From contig JASJOS010000014.1 of assembly GCA_030068525.1 (NCBI GenBank), positions 1-64,000 of the forward strand: 64,000 bases of DNA. Direction: 5' to 3'. How positions within the stretch are numbered: the stretch's first letter is position 1; each line of letters opens with the position of its first letter. Below, piece by piece: positions 43,521-53,969 of this stretch. The translations under genes and the position numbers were made by a program. Below the pieces are notes generated by a model. That model saw nothing but the letters and a program-made list of their open reading frames with translations. It was not told where the DNA came from and ran no database searches. Origin of the DNA: Xanthocytophaga flava (GTDB taxonomy: Bacteria > Bacteroidota > Bacteroidia > Cytophagales > 172606-1).

Positions 43521-44680
43521 CCCGAAATAGCGTCCATATCTCACTGAATTTTGATCCTTCAGAGAAGCTTTCTTGTGAGCAATTACAAGAAATAGCCCAG
43601 ACTTATATGGACAAAATCGGTTTTGGTAACCAACCTTATTTAGTCTATGAACACCTGGATGCGGCCCATCCTCATATTCATATTGTAAGCATCAAAGTCC
43701 GTTCAGACGGCAGCCGAATTGATATGCAAAATATTGGTAGAAACCAGTCTGAAAAAGCCAGAAAGGAGATCGAAAAAGCATTTGGATTAGTAGAGGCAAG
43801 CAGTAATAAACAGAAGCCGGAAAACAAGCTCCTGCCAGTGAATGTGCAGAAGGTTCAGTATGGAAAAAACGAAACAAAAAAAGCCATTTATACCATACTG
43901 GATTTTGTATTGAACAATTATAAGTACACTTCTTTGCCAGAACTAAATGCAGTTTTAAAGCAATACAATATCCTGGCAGATAGAGGAAGTGAAGATTCAA
44001 GAGTTTATCAAACCAATGGACTAGTGTACCGACTGTTGAATGAGAACGGAGAAAAGGTAGGTGTACCTATTAAAGCCAGCGATTTTCACAACAAGCCTAC
44101 ACTAGCCTTTCTGGAATCTCGCTTTATAATCAATCTGGCCGCTCGAAAACCATATCAAAATCGAATACGAAATGCCATTGATTTAGCTTTAAGAACACCT
44201 ACTAGCATAACACTTCCTGAATTGGTAAAAGCCTTGGCAAAAGAAGGAATTGCTAGTGTCTTACAGCAAAATGCACAAGGGTTGCTTTACGGAATTACTT
44301 ACGTCGATCATCGAACCCGATGTGTATTTAAGGGTAGTGCATTAGGCAAAGCCTATAGTGCCAGATCCATTATAGAACGCTGTAAACAAGCAGTTACCCA
44401 GAACGATACTGCTAGTTTGGAGTCAACTCTCAAATCACAAGCTCATTCAATAGCAAACAAAAACAATATAGTATCAGATAAGCCTTCAAAAAATACTCCA
44501 CAATCTGCTGAACTCCCTCAGTCATCAATACCTGCACAAGCAACTGACCAGTCTTTAGTCGGTACAGTTCTGACAACTTTACTACAATCAGAACAAACCG
44601 TCGAATATGTGCCTCAAGATTTGAAAAAGAAAGGCCGAAAGAGGAAAAGAAGAACAAATCGTACTCATCATTCATCTTAA
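43517..44680 (+). CDS. Relaxase main fragment with the metal-binding His cluster
   Basis: From a GTG that overlaps the stop of the N-terminal fragment, the 387 residues run RNSVHISLNFDPSEKLSCEQ, YMDKIGFGNQPYLVYEHLDA, HPHIHIVSIKVRSDGSRIDM and GRNQSEKARKEIEKAFGLVE. These are the conserved parts of MobA/MobL-type relaxases with the HxHxH metal site (residues ~50-55). Without the N-terminus the nicking tyrosine is missing. Deleting the dinucleotide TG in GTGTGACC would fuse the two frames to LNESKV-TRNSVHI, so one extra repeat unit explains the split. A basic C-terminus (KKKGRKRKRRTNRT) follows. The coupling-protein gene is 11 bases downstream. Confidence 0.8.
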   Translation: MTRNSVHISLNFDPSEKLSCEQLQEIAQTYMDKIGFGNQPYLVYEHLDAAHPHIHIVSIKVRSDGSRIDMQNIGRNQSEKARKEIEKAFGLVEASSNKQKPENKLLPVNVQKVQYGKNETKKAIYTILDFVLNNYKYTSLPELNAVLKQYNILADRGSEDSRVYQTNGLVYRLLNENGEKVGVPIKASDFHNKPTLAFLESRFIINLAARKPYQNRIRNAIDLALRTPTSITLPELVKALAKEGIASVLQQNAQGLLYGITYVDHRTRCVFKGSALGKAYSARSIIERCKQAVTQNDTASLESTLKSQAHSIANKNNIVSDKPSKNTPQSAELPQSSIPAQATDQSLVGTVLTTLLQSEQTVEYVPQDLKKKGRKRKRRTNRTHHSS

Positions 44681-44691
44681 CTATTACCACT

Positions 44692-46668
44692 ATGCAAACC
44701 GGAGAAAATGAACAAGCATTGAGAAAAATTCTGGATATGACTCGCCTAATAGGAGTCACTATTCTGGTACTCCATCTCTATTATTACTGCTATCATACAT
44801 TTGTCGAATGGAAATTAACTTCAGCGTTCACTGACCGTTTATTAGATAATATCGTACGAACAGGACTATTTACTAATTTCCACTATTCCAAACTCATTGC
44901 CCTGGGTTTTCTCTTGATTTCCCTGCTAGGAGCCAGAGGTCGCAAAGACGAAAGACTAAGCCATAAAACAGCATTCGCTTATCTGTTTACAGGAACGATT
45001 CTCTACTTTCTAAGTTACCTATGTTTGCTGGTGAAAATAGAAAATACCCTATTGTCAATTTTATACATAGGACTGACAAGTCTGGGATTCTTACTTATAC
45101 TCACAGGCGGTACTCTGCTCTCCCGAATCATCCAACGAAAGCTCAATCACAAAGACATTTTTAACAGTGAAAATGAAACTTTCCCTCAGGAAGAACGCCT
45201 GTTAGAAAACGAATATTCAATCAACCTCCCAGCTCAATACCGACTCAAAAATAAGATCCGCAAAAGCTGGATCAACATCATCAATCCCTTTCGTTCTCTA
45301 CTCGTTTTAGGCACACCTGGAGCAGGCAAATCCTATTTTGTAATCCGCCACGTAATCACTCAGCACATCCAAAAAGGTTTTTCCATGTTCGTCTACGATT
45401 TTAAGTATGATGACTTGTCAAAGATTGTATACAACACCTTTGAGAAATACAAGCATGTCTATCCTACTAACACCAAATGCTACTTTATCAACTTTGATAA
45501 CATAATGCACCGCTGCAATCCGTTGGAACCTCAAAGCATGGAAGATATAACCGATGCAGCTGAATCTGCACGCACTATTTTGCTCGGCCTCAATCGCGAA
45601 TGGATCAAACGCCAGGGCGACTTCTTTGTCGAATCACCCATAAACTTTCTAACAGCCATTATCTGGTATCTACGAAAATATAGGGGAGGGGAGTACTGCA
45701 CTTTGCCACACGTAATCGAATTGATGCAGGTCGATTATGATAGTCTATTCACTGTTCTACGAACAGAAAAAGAAATAGAGGTACTCATCAATCCCTTCGT
45801 GAATGCCTACCTAAACGACGTAATGGAACAGCTAGAAGGCCAGATTGCAGCAGCCAAAATTGCAATGGCTCGCCTCGCCTCCCCCCAGTTATATTATGTC
45901 CTGTCTGGCAATGACTTTACACTAGACATCAACAATCCAGACGAACCAAAAATCGTCTGTATGGGTAATAACCCTCAAAAGATTCAGACATATGGAGCCG
46001 TTCTATCACTCTATGTAAACCGATTGATCAAGCAGGTCAATAAGAAAGGAAAGCGAAAATCGAGTCTAATCTTCGATGAGTTTCCAACTATCTATTTAAA
46101 CAATATGGACAGCCTGATTGCCACTGCTCGCAGTAACAAAGTTGCTACCTGTCTAGGCATTCAGGACTTTAGCCAACTCCGCAAAGACTATGGCAAAGAA
46201 CAGGCAGATGTAATCATGAACATTGTCGGAAACATCATTTCCGGTCAGGTAACAGGAGACACCGCCAAACAACTTTCCGAACGCATCGGCCGCATCATGC
46301 AAGAACGAGAAAGCTTTTCCATAAACAGCAACGATATCAGCATAAGCCGTTCAGTACAATTGGAATCTGCTGTCCCTGCATCTAAAATATCATCACTTTC
46401 TAGCGGTGAGTTTGTTGGTATGGTAACAGATAATCCAGATTGTAAGATTGATCTGAAGGCATTTTGCTGCCAGATCTTAAATGATCATAAAGCTCTGAAA
46501 AAGGAAGAAGAGAATTATGATGAAATTCCCTCTATCCGGAAGCTGGATAATGATATGATTCAACAGAATTATCAACAAGTTAAACAGGATGTACAACAGA
46601 TCATAGGTTCAGAGATTGATCGGATTTTGAATAATCCAGGATTAGAGTATTTGATGGTGAGAAAATAA
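44692..46668 (+). CDS. Type IV coupling protein (VirD4/TraG-like, Bacteroidetes mobilisation type)
   Basis: The 658-residue protein has several N-terminal transmembrane segments (YYCYHTFVEW region, LLISLLGARGR flank, AYLFTGTILYFLSYLCLLVK, LLILTGGTLLSRI). An ATPase domain contains Walker A (VLGTPGAGKSYFVIRHV, residue ~207) and Walker B (SSLIFDEFPTIYL, residue ~460). The later SNKVATCLGIQDFSQLRKDY is the TraG/VirD4 motif. It would deliver the relaxase-DNA complex to a conjugation pore supplied by another element, since no tra pore genes are present here. It starts 11 bases after the relaxase, in the mob operon. Confidence 0.9.
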   Translation: MQTGENEQALRKILDMTRLIGVTILVLHLYYYCYHTFVEWKLTSAFTDRLLDNIVRTGLFTNFHYSKLIALGFLLISLLGARGRKDERLSHKTAFAYLFTGTILYFLSYLCLLVKIENTLLSILYIGLTSLGFLLILTGGTLLSRIIQRKLNHKDIFNSENETFPQEERLLENEYSINLPAQYRLKNKIRKSWINIINPFRSLLVLGTPGAGKSYFVIRHVITQHIQKGFSMFVYDFKYDDLSKIVYNTFEKYKHVYPTNTKCYFINFDNIMHRCNPLEPQSMEDITDAAESARTILLGLNREWIKRQGDFFVESPINFLTAIIWYLRKYRGGEYCTLPHVIELMQVDYDSLFTVLRTEKEIEVLINPFVNAYLNDVMEQLEGQIAAAKIAMARLASPQLYYVLSGNDFTLDINNPDEPKIVCMGNNPQKIQTYGAVLSLYVNRLIKQVNKKGKRKSSLIFDEFPTIYLNNMDSLIATARSNKVATCLGIQDFSQLRKDYGKEQADVIMNIVGNIISGQVTGDTAKQLSERIGRIMQERESFSINSNDISISRSVQLESAVPASKISSLSSGEFVGMVTDNPDCKIDLKAFCCQILNDHKALKKEEENYDEIPSIRKLDNDMIQQNYQQVKQDVQQIIGSEIDRILNNPGLEYLMVRK

Positions 46669-46951
46669 ATAGATTGTATATTTTAGAAAGTAAAACAATT
46701 GAAATTGAATATTTATGTGGAAATAATTATATAAAAAATTGAAAAAATAATATTAAAACCGTAAAAATACCTCATTTGGGGTATTGAAGGATAGCGAAAT
46801 TTTATCAAACTTATGCTGGGTTAAGTTATTCTCTGAAAGACTACTGAAATGTGTTTAAATTTTGGAAATGGATATTAGTTGTATAGTGTACTACTCTCCA
46901 AATTTGGGACCACCAATTAATATGGAAAATAAAGACTAAACTAGTGACTCA
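46669..46951 (+). other. Spacer with an imperfect palindrome, mob module to IS3 relic
   Basis: This AT-rich 283 bp has no gene. At 46766-46785 AATACCTC-attt-GGGGTATT forms an 8-bp stem with one G-T pair; there is no T-run, so it is not a typical terminator. A near copy (AATACCTC-aaac-GAGGTATT) is at 63647-63666. The IS3 relic begins near 46890 (TCTCCAAATTTGGGACCACC resembles a terminal repeat). Confidence 0.5.
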
Positions 46952-48010
46952 ATGAAAGGAAAATGCAAAAAATACCTAGTTGGTTTTAAGGCTAAAGTAA
47001 CTCTGGAAGTTCTAAAAGATAAACATATATTAGTGGAATTATCTAAAAAATTTGAGGTTCACGTGAATATAATTAGCAGCCGATGGCACGCACGTAGCAG
47101 GTTGGAAACAAGAGTTTTTGGAAAAGGCTACCTCTATTTTTGAGAAAGATTGTGAGCCTGAATTAGAAGAAAAGATTGATACTGATCCATTATATGCCCG
47201 AATAGGAAGGTTTGAATTAATCTGAAGATGCCAATAGAGCAGGTTGAAAAATGGATTTCTAAAAAAAGCTTGCAAAAGCTTTACTAACTGAGCGGAGGGT
47301 TATGATTGAGTGAGAAAATTAACTCAGTATTCGAATTCAATATGAGTTGCTCAAGCTTCATTGAAGTAGACTGTATTGTCAGGTAGTAGCTAAAAGTAGT
47401 GAAGACCTACAACTTATGCGCCTGATGGATGGATAATGTTTGAATTTTCCAGCAGAAGGCATTTTACAAATGCAGGATTACTTGCAATTCCAAGGGTATA
47501 TAGGTTAGTCATAAAAGAGTAAAGAAGCTTTTACGGAAGACGTTACAGAGACAATGAAAATATTAGCTATTCATTCCAAACCTAAACTTAGTAAATTAGG
47601 AAAAGTAGAATATATCTATCCGTATTTATTGAAGAATGTGCCTATTACAGAAATAAACCAGGTCTGCCAGATAGATACATACATTACGTACCTGCCTATG
47701 AGTTATTTATTTAGTGACAATTTTGGATGTATACTCTTGTTTTAGGCTGGGATATTTCCAATAGTATGCAGGCCGAATGGATCATAGAAATACTGTAACT
47801 AGTTGTTGTTGCCTAAGGAAAATGTCAGATTATCAACTCAGATCAGGGAACTCAATTCACCTGTAAAAAATGGGTTGAGTATCTAAATAGTGAGAGAATT
47901 CAAACTTCTATGGATGGAAAAGGAAAACCTCAACCAGGCGTGAGCGATAGATAATGTGTATATTGAAAGTTTATGGAGAACTATCAAATTACTCTCAACT
48001 GTTTCTATAA
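46952..48010 (+). pseudogene. Degenerate IS3-family (IS150-like) transposase
   Basis: The OrfA start is legible (MKGKCKKYLVGFKAKVTLEV, LVELSKKFEVHVN), then frameshifts and stops break it. OrfB parts can be read in shifting frames: EYIYPYLLKNVPITEINQVC near 47610-47680 and, near the end, RIQTSMDGKGKP and IDNVYIESLWRTIKLLS (about 47890-47990), the conserved region around the third catalytic acid of IS3 integrases. At least four stops or shifts are needed to link them, so it is dead. It separates the mob module from the giant sensor gene. Confidence 0.8.
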
Positions 48011-48080
48011 AGTTGGATTTTTAACATGCTATAAACCAGGTATTTATATTTGACGTATTCCTATTTATATACCTAAGTTC

Positions 48081-51000
48081 ATGATCTCTAAAGAACATCT
48101 TTTTAATTATCTTCAGAAAAGAAGGACTCTATCTTTATTGAGATTTATAGGGATGCTATTTTCTATTATATATATACCTAAGATTGTTTTTTCGCAGGAA
48201 CCTGTTAATATGTACTTTTCTCAATTAAATACCGCAAGTGGATTATCCCAGAATTATGTATACAAGATAGGGCAAGATCATGAAGGTTTTATGTGGTTTG
48301 GTACTCAGTTAGGAATAGATATGTATGATGGTATACTATTTAAATCATTAAAACTACCAGGCAAGAAACTTAATCAATTAATAACACTGATTTTTGATGA
48401 CTATGAGAATCAAAGAATTATTGTAGGAACAGAAGATGCAACTTATTTCTTGGATATAAGTGAAAGATCTGAACTGTTTAATGATCCACAGAAAATAATT
48501 GTTAATAGCAATTTAAGAAATCTGAAGGGGGTATTTTACAAAAAAAACTCATTAGTACTTTTTACTGAAAACAAAATAATATCTTCTGAAGACACTATTT
48601 CATTTCCTAATATAAAAATAAACAATGTTAAAAGTCTATCAGAACAATATTTTGTATTAGCTACAGATATTGGAGTTTATTTATATTCTTTAGGAGAAAA
48701 ACAGCCTACTTTATTAGAAAGGACTAATAATATGCCTGTTAGTATCCTCGAATATGATTCATCTAAAAATGAATTGTTGCTATGTACTCAGAAGATTTTA
48801 TCAAATGGCTATGAGAATAGTGTTTTAGTATATTCATTAAAAAGTAAGACTCTTACAAGAACAATGTTCTCTGTAAGAAAACCATATTTTGAGAGGTTTT
48901 CATCACTTATATTAACAAAAGATAAAAATCTTTTTGTAGGTACCGAAAATAGTGGTCTTTACGTGGTGAATTCTTCAACAAGCAACTTGCTTCTAAATGA
49001 TGATTGTGATAACACAACTAACTGCATTGCCAATAGAAAAATTTTAAGTCTTTTTGAAAGTAATGATAACGTCATTTGGGTTGGAACAAGAGGTGAGGGT
49101 ATTAATATGTTGAGTAAATCTAAACAACAGTTCTATGGCAATCGAAAACTCAACCAACAAAAAAAGTCAATATGGACTATTCAACCCATATTAAACTCAA
49201 ATAAAATATTTCTTGGAGTAGAAAGTGAAGGTCTATGGCTATTAGATATAAAAAATGATTCATTAGTTCAAATCAACTCAGATTATAAGAGGTTAAGTGT
49301 TTATTGTTTAAATTGGATCAATAATAAATTGTATGGTGGTACTAGTTCTGGGTTATTTCGATTTAATAAAAATAAAAAATTTGAGAGGATACTAATTAGT
49401 GACCTTTCAAATAAAGATAAAGTTTACAGTTTCTTTTTTGATGAAAGAACAAAAAATTGGTGGTTAGGAATTGAAGATGGCCTTTCAAAGAAAGGAAAGA
49501 TATTTATATTAAATTATAAATTTCAAGTAATAAGAAAAATATTTCTTGAAGAGAAAACTACATTTTACCAGATAAAGAAATTTTCCTCATTTCAAAAAGA
49601 GTCTATTCTTATTGCAGGTACTAATGGATTAATTGAATTTGAACTTTCTAAGAATTCTCAAATAAATTTTGTTTATAAAAGATTGTTAAATAAACAAACA
49701 ATGTGTATCCACTTTGAATCAAATTCTCAAACTTTATGGCTTGGGACAGCAGAGGGTTTAGAGAAATTAGATTTGCGAAGTGGAAAATTAGTGAATTTTG
49801 ATAGAAGAGGATTGCCCTCTGATATTATTTATGGAATATTAGAGGATAACAATGGGAATTTTTGGATGAGTAGCAACCATGGTATTTATAAATATAACCT
49901 TAGGGAAGATATTATTTGTACATATAATAGATATTCTGTATTGCCTAGTAATGAATTTAATGCAAGAGCATTTGTAAAAGGACATATTTCTGAAAGGGAA
50001 ATATTTTATTTTGGAGGATTAGGGGGTATACTATGGTTTTACAATTCTGACATTGCTTCAAAAAGTCTTGGAGAATTATTTTATTCAATAAAATTAAATT
50101 ACCCAGACGATGGAATAAACGAAAAATATTTGGCTAAAATTTACAATAAAGCTAAGGTGCCTTACAACTTTAGCTTTATTACAGTTACTCCCTCAGTTCT
50201 TGATTTTAATGACTTTCAGAATAATCAATTCAGATATCGTGTAGGTAATGAAAAAGCCTGGAATTATATTGAAAGTGGAAAAGAAGTAAATTTTACATTA
50301 GTTCCTGCCCAAATTAAAAGAAGCTTATGGTGGGATAAAAATACTAATATTTATTTTCAATTTAGAAAATCAAACAGAAGATGGGAGATTGACGAAAGAG
50401 AAATTAGTATAAGTGTTCACGCTAAAGTTCCTATTTATGTAAGGATTTTTCTTCTTCTTCTTTTTCTCTATTTATTCTGGAGGATTAGTAATAATCTTAA
50501 TTCTTATTCTCGTCTTAAAGATCAGTCGATTTTTAAATTCTCAACAAAAAATTATTCACTATTATTTTACTTAAACATAGCATGGTATGGTGTTGATAGC
50601 TTCATGAAGGATTTGATTGAACGGGATAATCTTAATAAGTTAATTAATAATATATCTCGATTTAATTTAGAGCACTCTAATGCGAGTTTATTTTGGGAAC
50701 AAGTGTATAAAGATATAAGTCAAATAGCTCCATTTGCTGAATATGTAGCTATATACTTAATTGATTTTAAGCTTTGGGAAATATCGACAAAAGATATCTA
50801 TCCAAAGAATGGATATCTTTCTGAGGAGGATCGACAAAGATGGACAAAAGAAAAGTTTTATCTAAATGATAAAAATATACTTGTACAAATAGTGAAAGGT
50901 TTAAAAATAATAAGGATTGTAAATAGAGATATTTCCTTTAAAGATGATGAGCATACTTATACAGATATAAAATCTGAAAATTTAGATTCTGACTTATTCG

Positions 51001-53660
51001 TGAGTTTAAAACAAGAAAAATTTGGACGAGTATTTATTCCATTGATACAAAAAAACAGTTATAAACACTTTTTATTGAATCGAGATTCAAATCGTCTGGA
51101 ATCTGAGCGTAAAAATAGTGATACCCCAATAGGCTTAATAGAAATAGGTTTAATAGAAAAGAATCAACTATCTAATAATAGGATTACTAAAATTAAAAAA
51201 GACATAAAGAGGTGTGAAGGGAATTTGCAAGCCTATTTAGATAATGTAGCTCAAATATATTATCCTTATTTATTAGAAAATATTCTTTTAGAAGAATCTA
51301 AAAGGATTCTACGAGACTATTTTAAGGAGAGCCCAAGTAAAGGAAACATTTTGAACAAATATTTCAACCACATACTTGAACAATTTAGTGTAAATATAAA
51401 ACCTATCAGCTCTGTCCTAATTTGCTTATCAAGTCTAGATTATAAAATACCTGAACTAAACATATTGAAAAATCAAGTATTGAAATTTGAAGATATAAAT
51501 ATTCAGATATTGGTAGATAAGCAAATAGATAATGTAAACTATGAAGAATATAGAGAAATTATAGCCAATGTTATCTCTACTAAAGAAGGTTTTTATATCG
51601 ATAGCATGTCTAATATTAGATTGTTTCTTTTTAAAGATTCCAATATTGCTTCTGTACTTGCGATCCCACTAAAAAGCAATAGTGTTTTAGCTGACGAGAT
51701 ATTAGGGGTGATTATATTCGAATCCTTCTTACCTGATTATTTCAATGATTTATATAAAGCTTTTTTTGAGAATATTAGTAAATTCATTGCTGATAGGTAT
51801 CTGATTGAAAAAAAACAGAAAGCTCAGAATGAATTATTATCTATTAGCAATTTTAGAAATATTTATGAGCAAGATGAATTTGCTTTTCAAAATTATGTTT
51901 TAGTAAAAGTAGGAAACTTGCTCAGCCAATATTTTTTAACTACTAACATTTGTATTTGGCATAAAAATCCTTCAGAAAGAAATTTTAAGCTGATTTACTG
52001 GAATGAGAATGAATTGTTAAGAGAAATATGTGTTCAAAATAATCTCCTAGAAAGGGAATACATAGAAGTTTCGAAGGATATAGAAAAAGGCAAAGGAATA
52101 AAAAAAACAGATATAATTTACAGCAAATATAAGGAATGGGGATTTGAAGATTGTCTAAAAATAAGTGTAAAAGTCAATAAGAATTATACTTCAGTTATAT
52201 ATGTTTTTTCTGTGGTTATTGTTCCGTTTCATCAGGATATTGAATATTTATGTGCTTTTATAGGTGATGCCATTACTGTAAGTTTTCAAGAGAAAACTTT
52301 AGATAATGCTCTAACTGAATTAGTGAAAATTGGCACTACTTTACTTTCTGATTCTTTTTCGAGTACAAAGGAATCATTACAAGCAATAGCAGATGTATCA
52401 GTCAAAGTTCTGCAAGCAGATTTGGTGACAATATTCCAATCGCAAAATACAGAAGAACCAATAAGATTAAAGGATGCTGTATATTCTGGAAGTTTATTTC
52501 CAGAAGGAGATAGTAAGGCTGCAAACCCTGAGAGAGAAGCAAACATTGCTAATATTATTAAAAAAAGAGGAACTCATATAATAGGAAGCGAAGATGAATA
52601 TGTAAGGTTACTAAGATTACACAAAAAAAATACACAACCTAATTTCTGGAATACAAACAAAATAGAATTGTCTGTTGCATTTAGATTAGAATATGAAAAA
52701 CAGATTTTAGGAGTAATGTTCTTTAACTTTAAAAGAAAAATCGATTTAAGAGAAAAGCAGAATGAAACTTGGAATCTTTTGGAAAAATATGTTGCTTTTG
52801 TCAAGTTGATTATTCTTAGTCAGATTAAAATCACAGAAATTCGCAATAATTTAGACAATCTAAATATAGATAGAAAGAATTGGATGAAAGCAAAAGATGA
52901 GTTAGAAAAACAATATTCAGAAATAGAAAGGATAAATCTAGAATTAAAAAATACAATAGTTGACAGAAGTTATTTAAAACTTATTGCTGATATTTATCAT
53001 ATAATTTCGCATGAGACAAACCACTTGTTAACAGATCATATGAATGGCTTAGGGAGTCTAAGGCTGCCAACTCAAGTCACAGCTTCAATAGAACAAATCC
53101 TGCTTAACCAACTGGATTTTGTTACTTCAACAATGGCTATCATCTCATTCGATGAATGGGAGGCGGATGAAACATTTAACATAAATGAGGCTGTATCAGA
53201 TGTGGTTACATTTTTTAGTGCGAAGTTCAGGCGAAGTAAAAATATAATTTTTGAAACAAGCCTACAGCGTGGATTAGAAAAAGAGCCTATTACCTGTTTT
53301 AAACCAGCATTTAATATTATATTATTCAATATAATAAACAATGCGATAGATGCAATCAATCAAAAATTAGGGAATAAATCTGTTCCTTTTCAAGGAAAAA
53401 TCAAGGTTAGGACAAATGTAATTAGCGGAAAGTATTTGATTACAATTGATGATAATGGCTGTGGGATAGATAATAAAATTGGTGAAACAATTTTTGATTA
53501 TAAAGTAACTACTAAAAGAGATGGGAATGGACTAGGGCTCTTCTTTGTAAGAAGTTACTTAAATACTATATTCTCTGGCGGAAAAATTAGGTATGAAAAC
53601 TTACTCAATACAGAATATAGGACGCGATTTGCCATTGAAATTCCTTTAAAAAAATGGTAA
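48081..53660 (+). CDS. Giant membrane sensor: Reg_prop beta-propeller, Y_Y_Y-like domain, GAF-like regions, histidine kinase
   Basis: The 1,859-residue protein has an N-terminal export/anchor segment (residues ~17-38). Propeller blades of the Reg_prop type follow (LSQNYVYKIGQDHEGFMWFG, DNVIWVGTRGEGINML, QTLWLGTAEGLEKLDLRSGK), then a Y_Y_Y-like domain (~690-780) and a transmembrane helix (IYVRIFLLLLFLYLFW, ~785-805). A ~800-residue cytoplasmic part holds weak GAF-like units. The kinase end has an H-box (YHIISHETNHLL, H1644), N-box (FNIINNAIDAIN, ~1749-1760), G1 (DDNGCGI, ~1790) and G2 (DGNGLGLFFVR, ~1814). No receiver or AraC output is fused, unlike hybrid HTCS proteins. The receiver-domain gene at 55448 is the nearest candidate partner, with a dead IS between. 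The gene is very AT-rich, which suggests transfer. Confidence 0.85.
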   Translation: MISKEHLFNYLQKRRTLSLLRFIGMLFSIIYIPKIVFSQEPVNMYFSQLNTASGLSQNYVYKIGQDHEGFMWFGTQLGIDMYDGILFKSLKLPGKKLNQLITLIFDDYENQRIIVGTEDATYFLDISERSELFNDPQKIIVNSNLRNLKGVFYKKNSLVLFTENKIISSEDTISFPNIKINNVKSLSEQYFVLATDIGVYLYSLGEKQPTLLERTNNMPVSILEYDSSKNELLLCTQKILSNGYENSVLVYSLKSKTLTRTMFSVRKPYFERFSSLILTKDKNLFVGTENSGLYVVNSSTSNLLLNDDCDNTTNCIANRKILSLFESNDNVIWVGTRGEGINMLSKSKQQFYGNRKLNQQKKSIWTIQPILNSNKIFLGVESEGLWLLDIKNDSLVQINSDYKRLSVYCLNWINNKLYGGTSSGLFRFNKNKKFERILISDLSNKDKVYSFFFDERTKNWWLGIEDGLSKKGKIFILNYKFQVIRKIFLEEKTTFYQIKKFSSFQKESILIAGTNGLIEFELSKNSQINFVYKRLLNKQTMCIHFESNSQTLWLGTAEGLEKLDLRSGKLVNFDRRGLPSDIIYGILEDNNGNFWMSSNHGIYKYNLREDIICTYNRYSVLPSNEFNARAFVKGHISEREIFYFGGLGGILWFYNSDIASKSLGELFYSIKLNYPDDGINEKYLAKIYNKAKVPYNFSFITVTPSVLDFNDFQNNQFRYRVGNEKAWNYIESGKEVNFTLVPAQIKRSLWWDKNTNIYFQFRKSNRRWEIDEREISISVHAKVPIYVRIFLLLLFLYLFWRISNNLNSYSRLKDQSIFKFSTKNYSLLFYLNIAWYGVDSFMKDLIERDNLNKLINNISRFNLEHSNASLFWEQVYKDISQIAPFAEYVAIYLIDFKLWEISTKDIYPKNGYLSEEDRQRWTKEKFYLNDKNILVQIVKGLKIIRIVNRDISFKDDEHTYTDIKSENLDSDLFVSLKQEKFGRVFIPLIQKNSYKHFLLNRDSNRLESERKNSDTPIGLIEIGLIEKNQLSNNRITKIKKDIKRCEGNLQAYLDNVAQIYYPYLLENILLEESKRILRDYFKESPSKGNILNKYFNHILEQFSVNIKPISSVLICLSSLDYKIPELNILKNQVLKFEDINIQILVDKQIDNVNYEEYREIIANVISTKEGFYIDSMSNIRLFLFKDSNIASVLAIPLKSNSVLADEILGVIIFESFLPDYFNDLYKAFFENISKFIADRYLIEKKQKAQNELLSISNFRNIYEQDEFAFQNYVLVKVGNLLSQYFLTTNICIWHKNPSERNFKLIYWNENELLREICVQNNLLEREYIEVSKDIEKGKGIKKTDIIYSKYKEWGFEDCLKISVKVNKNYTSVIYVFSVVIVPFHQDIEYLCAFIGDAITVSFQEKTLDNALTELVKIGTTLLSDSFSSTKESLQAIADVSVKVLQADLVTIFQSQNTEEPIRLKDAVYSGSLFPEGDSKAANPEREANIANIIKKRGTHIIGSEDEYVRLLRLHKKNTQPNFWNTNKIELSVAFRLEYEKQILGVMFFNFKRKIDLREKQNETWNLLEKYVAFVKLIILSQIKITEIRNNLDNLNIDRKNWMKAKDELEKQYSEIERINLELKNTIVDRSYLKLIADIYHIISHETNHLLTDHMNGLGSLRLPTQVTASIEQILLNQLDFVTSTMAIISFDEWEADETFNINEAVSDVVTFFSAKFRRSKNIIFETSLQRGLEKEPITCFKPAFNIILFNIINNAIDAINQKLGNKSVPFQGKIKVRTNVISGKYLITIDDNGCGIDNKIGETIFDYKVTTKRDGNGLGLFFVRSYLNTIFSGGKIRYENLLNTEYRTRFAIEIPLKKW

Positions 53661-53969
53661 TGATCTGATAATATTTGATGGAGTCTAATAAGTAGAATTG
53701 TTATTAAAGGCTTCAAAGGTATGCAATTTCAAAGTTCTTGATGAACTAAAATTATATGTGCTGCGCCTTCATATATACTGAAGCACATAGCCGTTCGCTA
53801 TGTTGTGCTTGAATTATAGAGAAATAACTTAGATTATTACAAAATTTACTTTTTTCGTGACTTTATTAATTATTTTATACAACTTCTAGGTTATGAATAA
53901 GTTAGTAAAGAGGTTCATTAGAAAATTATGCGCTAGTTAACGATTAAGATAAATGACTCTATATTTGCA
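53661..53969 (+). other. Spacer after the giant kinase gene
   Basis: No gene is visible in this ~310-base gap. At 53782-53809 AGCACATAGC-cgttc-GCTATGTTGTGCT forms an imperfect stem with a 3-base bulge. It is not followed by a T-run, so a terminator role is doubtful. The rest is AT-rich without recognisable signals. Confidence 0.4.

Noticed and set aside
48081-53660. Hybrid two-component (HTCS) protein for polysaccharide use
   Set aside because: No receiver or AraC domain at the C-terminus, which ends after the ATPase G boxes; no SusC/D genes nearby.
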